Assembly (NCBI GenBank): GCA_021775275.1
Contig: JAJFIE010000149.1
Coordinates: 1-18,278, forward strand
Origin: Rhodospirillales bacterium
GTDB lineage: Bacteria > Pseudomonadota > Alphaproteobacteria > Rhodospirillales > Casp-alpha2
DNA length: 18,278 nt
Direction: 5' to 3'
The notes under the pieces are model-generated. The model worked only from the letters and a program-made list of their open reading frames with translations. It did not search any database and was not told the origin of the DNA. The stretch's first letter is position 1. Each line of letters starts with the position of its first letter. Both the position numbers and the translations under genes were made by a program. Positions 7,410-16,400 of this stretch are shown here, piece by piece.

Positions 7410-10400
7410 TTGCCAAGAGAAGACCCGGGTCTGGAAAACGGCGCCAAAAACGCCGGGCAGACTGAAAACGGGAATCAGATTGTTGTCATTGAGGCAACCG
7501 ACGCGTCGGCAGTAAAAGTGCCGGGAGGCGGTTGGCTGTTACATGCAGATTTCTCCCATAAGGGTCCGGACCTTCTTATTACCGGCAAGAACGGCGAACA
7601 GGTCCTTGTTCGCGACTTCTTCAAAACCGCAAATCCACCAGACCTGACCACCGATGGCGGCCTGATCCTGAAAGGGGAAATTGCCGCCCGTCTCGCCGGA
7701 CCCCTCGCGCCGGGCCAGATCGCCCAGGCCGTCGACGGTTCTGCTGCGGAACCCATCGGACGCATTACCACGGTTGATGGCGACGTCGAGATCGAGCGGA
7801 TTGATGGCACGCGCCTGACCGTGGCGGAAGGCGACCCCGTCTATCAGGGCGACGTGGTCGTGACGACCGAGAACGGCGCCATTGACATCGAGTTCGCTGA
7901 CCTGTCCATCTTCTCGCTGGGTGGCGACGGTCGGATGGTTCTCGACGAAATGATCTACGATCCTGCTGAACAGGAAGGCGAGTTCGCCCTGTCCGTGGTC
8001 GCCGGCACGTTCTCGTTCATCAGCGGCAACATCGCCAAGACAGCGCCGGACGCAATGGTGCTCGACACCCCGGTGGCGACCATCGGCATTCGCGGCACCA
8101 CGGTCGCCGGCAGCGTTGGGGGTGAAGGCGCGGAAAACGCCATCAGCCTGCTGGCGGACCCCGACGGGTTCATCGGCGAGGTGGTGATTTCCAATGCCGC
8201 CGGTACGGTGGTCATGAGTTCACTGGGCGCAACGGTGGTCATGACCAGCTTCAATCAGGCGCCGCCGACGCCGGTCACCCTCAGCCCCGATGAAATCGAG
8301 CAGCAATACGGCAGCGTGGTTTCCGGTCTGACCCTGCCCCCCACGCCGGGGGAAGAACCGGAACAGCAGGGCGAGCAGCTAACTCCCCAAGAGATTCAGA
8401 CCCTGAGCGAATTCAATCAGGACATCGCAGAAGCCATCAACCAGGGAATCCAACAGCAGCAACTGTTCCAACAGCAATTCCAGCAGGCGCTAACGCAGGT
8501 TGATCGCATTCTCGCGCCCAAGGATATCCCGCCAGAGCTCATCCAGCAGGCATTTGCGGAAATTTCGGCGACCGTCGATCCCGGTTTCGGTGTTGCAGTA
8601 GACGCGTTTTCCACGAGCGTAACGGAAATATCCAGCGCCAGCACGGTGGCGGCGGCGGCTGAAACGGAAGCGGCCGCACAATCGATCACTATCAATTCCT
8701 CGGCAACCAGTTCGCTGAGCGCCTCGGATACCGGTCTGACACCGACCCAGGCAAATGATGTGGCGGATGTCATCACCTCGCCGCTGGATGCACTGAATGC
8801 GGCGGCGGCGATCTCGGCTGCTGCGGCGGCGCTCGCAAAAGTGAACGAGGCCGCCGCGACATTTGCCGCAACCGGTGAGGAAGTGCCGACGGCCATTCGG
8901 GAGGCGCTTGCCGTTGGTGCGTTACTATCGACGGCGGCAACCAATGTTCGCGCCATCATTGATGCGGTTGTGGCGGCCTCGACAACGGTTATCAACGCGG
9001 CGGTCCAGGCCGCCAAGGACAATCCCGGCGACGCCTATAATCAGGCGCTCGCCACGGCGGCATCGGCACAGGGTGCGGCGATAAACGCCCAACTGAGCAG
9101 TGCAAACGCCGGAATCGTTTATGCGAATTTGCAGACCATTCTCGACGGTGTCGCCAATGCCTTGACCACCATTTCGACCCTGATGAGTGCGGGCCCGGCG
9201 GCATTGCAATCGGCAGTAACCAGCACATTGGCGGCGGCAAGTAACGCCGTGACGGCGGCCGATTTATCTGCGGATGCCGCATTTTCCACCATTGATACAT
9301 CGGACCCGGCTCAGGCCATCATCCATGCCGCAACCGCCTCGACGCAGGCCGGGTTTGCGCAGGCCAAACTTCAGGACGCCGACGATGCCCTGATCAACTA
9401 CCAGCTTGTGGCGCCCATTGACGCGTCGGCCCGCACGGCGCTCTCCAGTTTGACAGCAACTGTCAACACCGCAGAATCCGGAGCGGTCGCAGCATCGCAA
9501 AGTATCGGTTCGGCACAAGAATTGCGCGCGGCGGCAGATCAGTTCCGAAGTGGCGCCGCCGGGACAGCCGTTACCGACGCACAGACTGCGCGCAATGCTG
9601 CGGCGGCGACTGCGGGTACGGAAAATGGACAAGCCGACACGGCGGCTGATGCTGTGCTCGCCGCCCGGTCCGTGCTGGTCACCAAGCTGGTGGCGGCGTT
9701 CGTCGCCAACGCCACACACCAGGCCTGGATTGATGCGGTCGCGGAAGCCCAGGCGCTGGTGGATGGCGCTCTCGGGACGGCCAATGATACGGCTGGCACA
9801 GCAACGGTCTTCGGCGCGCAGGCTTCACTGGATGCGGCGAACGCCGCCAAGAATAATCCACCCAGCGACCTTTCAGGATCTTTACTTGATGCCTATCTGG
9901 TTTTGCAGGACAAGCTGATCGCCAATGCCCAGGCAGAGCTGGATTTCCAGAACAGCGTCAAGACGTTGTTCGATAACACGCTGACGACGGCAAATGGCAA
10001 CCTCACCACGGCGGCAAATGATGCAGCCACGAAGCAGATCGCCGCAGATCAGGCTGAGTTGACCGTAGAGGGTCTGGTAACCGCAGCGGCGGGAACCGCC
10101 AACGGCGAAATTCTTCTGACCTCCAATATCTCGGGGATTTCGTTCAGCGTCGGCGTTGCGACGACGGATGCCGGTGGGGCAGATGTAACGTCCGATCTCA
10201 ATGGACTGGCTGATGCGGCGACGACGACCGGGACCGCGACCGTGGCGCAGGTGGATACCCTGACCCTGTCGGGTGCGGTGGAAGTCGGTGATATCTTTAG
10301 GGTCACGCTGACCGCAACAGACCTGACGCCGGACTTCGGGCCGGTGACGGTGAGCTATACGGTGACGAGTGCCGATACCACGCTGGCGGCGATCCGAAAC

Positions 10401-13400
10401 CAGTTAATCGATGCCATCAATACGAATGCCAGTATCGGTGGTCTTGAGGGCGTATTTGAGGCCGAACTGGATGACGCTCTGGTCGCGACACAGGCGTTAT
10501 CCACTGCTGATGTTACCCTCGCCAAGGCGGAAGGCTTCCTCGCTTTGGCGCAATCAGCCGCGCAGGCCGAGGCTCAGACTATTTTTGACAATGAAGTCGC
10601 CAAGGCGTTGGTGCAAGCTGACCTTGCTGCGGCGAAAGCGGCTGAGGCACAGACGGCCGCCGACCAGGCCCAGTTCTTCGCCCGCTTCCCCGTCGATGGT
10701 GTGAGATTGGCTGACAAAGCGCTGGCTGAACAGAATGCCATTGTTGCAGGCGGCGCATCCGAGGAAGACACGGTTCGTTTCGGTGGTACGTTCTCGGCTG
10801 GCGAAACCGTCACCATTGATTTGGGCGCCGCCGGGTCGGCCACCTATACGATTACGAACAACATTCTGACGCTTGCCAATCTTGAGTCCGCGCTCGTCGA
10901 TTTCGTTAATAACAACACAACACTTAACGTGACGGTCGAAGCCATTCCGGAAGTGGAGGATGGCGAGGACGGTGTCGTAAAAATCCGCGCCCTCGCCCGG
11001 CCCGGAGAGATTGATCTTACGGTAACGGAAAATGGCGGTTCACTGACCGTTGCAACCACCACAACGACGCTGAGTCAGTCTGGCGCCGAACAGGCGGCCG
11101 AGGCCGCTGCGGCTGCGGCGGCAACGGCTGCCCAGAATGTTGCAACGTTCGCCCAAAACGACGACCTGAGCCAGGACCCCGCCGCCGTCGCGGCGCGCGC
11201 CAAAGCCTTGGCGTCTGTACAGGCCGCATCAGCGCAGGCAGCCCAATCGGCGGCAGCGGCCCAGGCGTCCGGTGATACCGCGTGGTCGGCATCCGACCTG
11301 GCCGACGTGATTAATCCAACGTCGCATAATCCCGACGCGTTGGCTGCCGACCTTGCCGCCAAGCAGCAGGCTGAAGCTGATGCCAAGGCGCTGGAGGCCG
11401 CAGAAAAGGCCGCCGCCGCACTCGCCAAACAACAGGCCCAGCAAGCTGAAATCAACAAGACCGTTGCGGAACTGAATGCGCTCCGCGACGCCAATGATGC
11501 GGCGGATGCTGCTTTTGATGCACACCTGTCAGCCAACGGTGTCCTGACCGCCCGCACTGGCAGCGCCGATGGTAAAATCACGCTGACCTCCAATATTGCG
11601 GGTGTTGAACTTGACGGAACCGTGACGATATCTGGCAGTTCATCCGGCGCCCTTGCGACCACGACGACGAAGTCGTCTTCGACGGCGCAGGTCGATACGC
11701 TGACCATATCGGGAACACCCGCCGCGGGGGACACATACACGCTTTCTGTCTCGGTCAATCAGATCGACAACGTTGTCATCACGGGGACGCCGGAAGCTGG
11801 CGACACCTACTCTGTCACGATCAATGGCGCCACGGCGACGTACACCACAACGGGAACCGAGACCGGTCTGTCCGGCATCCGTAACGGTTTGGTCAGCGCC
11901 ATTAATGCGGCGGGTGGTGGTACCAGCGCCGTAACGGCGGCGTCAGGCGCCAATGTTGGCGAATTGACCCTGACGGCGAATTCATCAGGAACGGCGTTTG
12001 CCTCATCCGCTACTGCCACAAAGGTGGCTGGCGGTGTCGCAGATAACTTTGCGCAAGCCTATACAACGGTTCAAAATTTCGCATCCACGTCGGTGAGCTA
12101 TACGGCAACCGGCAGTGAAGGCGGCCTCGCCGGTGTCCGTAATGCATTGATCGACACCATCAATCAGAGTACCGGATTGGCAGGCCTGCGTGGTACGGCG
12201 GCCAAGGCGGCAGTGGACGCGGCAGCGGCGGCGCTTCAGGCGCAGCAGGCCGAAGCAAGAGCCGCCACGACGGCTGAAGAAATTACCCAACGCGCCAGCG
12301 ATGTAAATACCGCAGCAGCGAACGCCGTTACAGCAGCTACGGCAGCTAAGACGGCGGCGGATGCCGCCGCAACGGCCAGCGCTGAGGCACAGCTACGCGC
12401 CGATGCTGCAACCGCTGCAGCTGATGGCGCCAGTGGGGCTGCCGCACGGGAGGCCGAGCGCGCCAACAATGCATCGGCAAGTGCTTCACAGGGCTCGGGC
12501 GCGGCGGCAAATTCCTCCAGTAGTGCGGATGCGTCATCTGATACCGCGACGGCAGCCGCTGATCTGCAAACGGCGCAGGATCAGGCTTCCGAACTGGCCG
12601 ACGCGGCGGCGGCGGCGGCGACTGCGGCGGCGGCGCAAGCGGCGGCAGATGCCCAGGCGGCGGCCGATCAGGCAGCAACGGATAAGGCAGCGGCGGAAAC
12701 GTTGGCAACGCAACAGGCGGCGGCATTTGCACAAACCGCCCTGGAGCAGGCGGATGCCGCCAGCAGTTTCGCAACGCTCGGGGCTGCGGCAGCCAAGAAT
12801 GTCAATGCGGCGCTGGCGGCCACTTTTGCCGATCAGGCCCAGGCAGCAGCAGACGCTGCGCAGGCCGCCGCGAACGCGGCAGCAGATGCTGCGGCGGGCA
12901 AAGGAACGGCAGCGTTCGACCAGTCGCAATTGGCAGCAAGCCGCGCAACAGCCGCGAGCACCAGTGCGGGCGCGGCCGCCGCATCAAGCCAGATTGCGTC
13001 CGATGCCGGTTTGGCGGCGATCGCATGGACCGATGGCACAGCATCCTCCGACCGGTTGGCGGCAGCCAAGACCGCCGCAGCGGCCCAGGCTGCTGCGGCG
13101 CGCGCAGCGGACGCCGCATCGTCGGCGTCGGATGATGCAGCGCAAGCCGCACAGGATGCCGTCGCTCCAAATGTGGCGAAGGCGGCGGCGGAAGCCGCCG
13201 TTGCGTCACGCACGGCATCGCTGGCACAGGTTCAGGCGAAGCGTGTTGCGGCTGATGACGGTGACGATACCACCGATACGGCGATTGAGTCCGTCTGGGA
13301 TTCGGCGATCACTCAGGCGCAATCGGCGTTAGCGGATGCGCAATCGGCGCTTGCCGACGCCACGGCGGCGGCGGCGGCGGCGGATCAGGCCAAGACGGTC

Positions 13401-16400
13401 GCGGAAGGGCGTGCGTCGGCAGCGGGGGATGCTGCTGCGGACGCAGCAGCGGCGGCGGGAGAGGCGGCGTCTGACGCAGGCTTCGCCGCAGCCTTCGAAA
13501 TCGGTGCTCAAGCCTCGGCCCAGTTCAAGGTGGACGCGGCTCTCGCCGATATTCTGACCAAGGTCGCAGACGCCACCAACACCGCCAAGACCGAGGCCAG
13601 CGAGGCCGAGGCCGAGGCAACCACTGCGGCCGGTCTCGCCGCAAGTGATACATTTGTCACCGAGGATGCTGCCGCAGCGAACACGGCAGCCGCAAATGCG
13701 GATACCGCCAGCATTGATGCGACGCAGACGATCCTGGACGCGTTATCGCTGCTAAGCCCCGGCCATGGCATTACGTTGGGCACGAGTTCGGCAGCTGACC
13801 TGCTCAGCGCCGCATCCCAGGCGGCGGACGCCATTCAGGCGCTGGCAAATGGTTTCGTTGACGATGACGATATTGATCTGGCGGCCCTTGCGGTTGATCC
13901 CACGACAGGACTGATCGCGGCACAGAACGCCGCTGACCTTGCGCAGATTGCGTTGAAGAATTCCATCCTGGCGGCAGTTGATTCGCTGGAACAGACAATT
14001 GGCTCTGCCATCGCCAGTGCTGAAACAGCGGATGCGCAGGCCCTGGTGGCAAACCTGAACGCTGATCGTGAAGTCCTGCGACAGGCCGCCGCGCGCTCGG
14101 ACCTTGACGCGGCCCAGGCGGCGGCAAACGCCGAGGCCAACCGGGCATCGGCGGAATCCAAAAGCGCGGCATCGGATGCGGAAGCGGCAACCGCGCGCGC
14201 CTCCGACGCACAGGCAGCCATTGATGCGGCAGCGTTGGCGCAAGCAGCTTCTGGTCGAGCTGCACAAGCGGTAATCGACTCCGGCGCCAGCCTGTTGGCA
14301 GCGCAAGGCGCCAGATCGACGGCAATTCAACAGGCTGATTTGGCGGCCACGGCGTTCGCCAACGCGGCCGGCGCCAGCAGTATTGATCCACGGGCATTTC
14401 AGGCTGCAAAGCAGGCAAATGATCGGGCGCAGGCAGCCAAGCAGGCCGCAGTCAAAGCCGTTACCGAAGTCAAGGCGGCGTTCGATGCGGCGACGGATGC
14501 AGCGAAGATTGCGTTAGCGGAAGCCACCAAGGCGCAGACGGCGGCTGACTCTGTGGACCTGACAGCAGCCAACTCGGCAGCGACGGCAGCAAGCAATGCA
14601 GCGACGGCAGCCAATACGGCAGCCGGCAGTGCAGCGACGGCGGCTGGGAACGCGCAGGCACTGGATGATACAGACGTCAACCTCACGTCGGCACAAATTC
14701 AGGCACTGGTGGCCACGGCGCGTGGCTTTGTTTCCGATGCATCCGGTTTCGCTGATACAGCAGCTCTGCAGGCGACAACAGCGTCAACTGCGCTTGCCAC
14801 TGTGCCCTTGGCCGCCGAAGCCCGCCGAGATGCACAGACGGCGGCGGATGCGGCCCAGTCCGCGGCGGCGACCGCCAGCGGCGTGGCGCAGGTCGATACA
14901 ATCACCATCTCCGGCACCGTAGAAGTGGACGACGTTTATTCGGTCACGGTTGGCGCCAAGACCACTACCTATACGGTGATTGCTGAAGATGTTGCGGGTG
15001 GCATTGATGCGGTCCGCAGCAAGCTGGTTCTGGCCATAAACAATGACACATCCGGCACCGGAGGAATTGTACTGGCGTCAGATGGCGCCGATACGGGGCA
15101 ACTGATCCTGACCGCTATCAACGCCGGTATCTCGTTCTCAACCAGTGCGCAAGGAACCAACGGCGCGGACATTACAGATAACGCGGCATCGGTTGCGACC
15201 ACCACGGCGAACCTCGGCGGCGCGTCGGAAGTGGCGCAGATTGATACGGTAACCATCGTCAACTCCGTGACGGCGGGTCATACCTATTCGCTAACCATCG
15301 ACGGCAATACGGTTTCATATACGGCGGTTGGCGGTGATGACGCTGAAGCGGTTCGTGATCAGTTAATCGGTAAAATCAATGCCAGTACCGATATTGTTGC
15401 TGTTGTTGATATCACGACTGACGCCAGCATCACCAACGAGTTCACCCTGACGGCAGATACCGCCGGGGTTGCGTTTAGCGCCAGTTTACTGGTGACCGAC
15501 AACACCAATGCGGCGGTCAACAACAAGGCGTCGGTTGCGACGACAACGGCGAACCTGAAAGGCGCCGACGATCTGGCTTCGTCTGCTGCGACGGAAGCCG
15601 CCACCCAGGCAGGCATAGTTGCAACGGAACTGGCGAATGCGCAGAGCGCATCGGCCCAGGCCGTGAAGTCCATAGAAGCCAATGACTGGGCCACAGCGGG
15701 CCAGGCGGCGGCGAGCGGTGCGACACCTGCAAAGACAGCAGACACCGCCGATATTACCATTGATACCGCGCAGGAGGGTGATACCTATAGCGTCACGGTG
15801 AATGGCCAGAAGTTCTCCCATGTGGCGGTAAATGGCGACACAACAGCGACCATTGCCACTCAATTATTCACGGATATCGGCACTGCGATCACGAACAACA
15901 ATGCGAATTTGACGGGACTGACGGTGAGCAATCCCAGTGCCGGAACCATCAGTATTACTGGTAGCAATATCGATACGGTGGCGACGGATGACGGGTTTAC
16001 CATCACCACGAAGGTTATCGATAGCAATACCGCCAATGCTGCGGGCACGTCGAGCGTCAGCATTACTGATTTTGATGTAACCAATGCAGCGGCAATTGCC
16101 GGGGTCGCGGATGATGCCCTGGCAGCGGCCAAGGCACAGGCTTCCATTGCCATTGCATCAGGCGTTTCCGTCGCGGATGCCGATGCAGCAGCCGAAGCGG
16201 CGGTGGATGCCCTGATTGCAGCGGCGGCGCGCCTGGACATCAGCATTACGGCTAATGTCACCAGCACGCAGGATGACAACGTTCAGCGCATCTCGGACGC
16301 CGTAACAGCTATCAAACTGGCGGCGACAGGTGTTGCCGACGCAGCACTGGCTGAATTGACGGGTATGGCAACCACACTGGGTGTGACCCTTACCGCCGTC

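Noticed and set aside
8417..9022. Long Ala/Ser-rich reading frame on the minus strand (201 codons), and similar minus frames throughout 7475-18133
   Set aside because: They lie opposite the giant gene. Ala-rich GCN codons read backwards give NGC (Ser/Gly/Cys/Arg) and few stops, so such shadows are expected. None has family features or a ribosome site that I could see.
12361..13332. 323-codon plus-strand frame, extremely Arg/Pro-rich
   Set aside because: A shifted-frame reading of the GCG/GCC Ala codons of block 4. The composition is an artefact and it lies wholly inside the giant gene.
8450..14650. CRISPR array or other spaced direct repeats
   Set aside because: The repeated DNA is in-frame coding sequence with variable codons and no constant-length repeat/spacer pattern.
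14605..14650. TAAG sequences resembling the LapG cleavage site
   Set aside because: They lie deep in the Ala-rich rod, not near the N-terminus where LapG sites occur, and are expected by chance in such composition.
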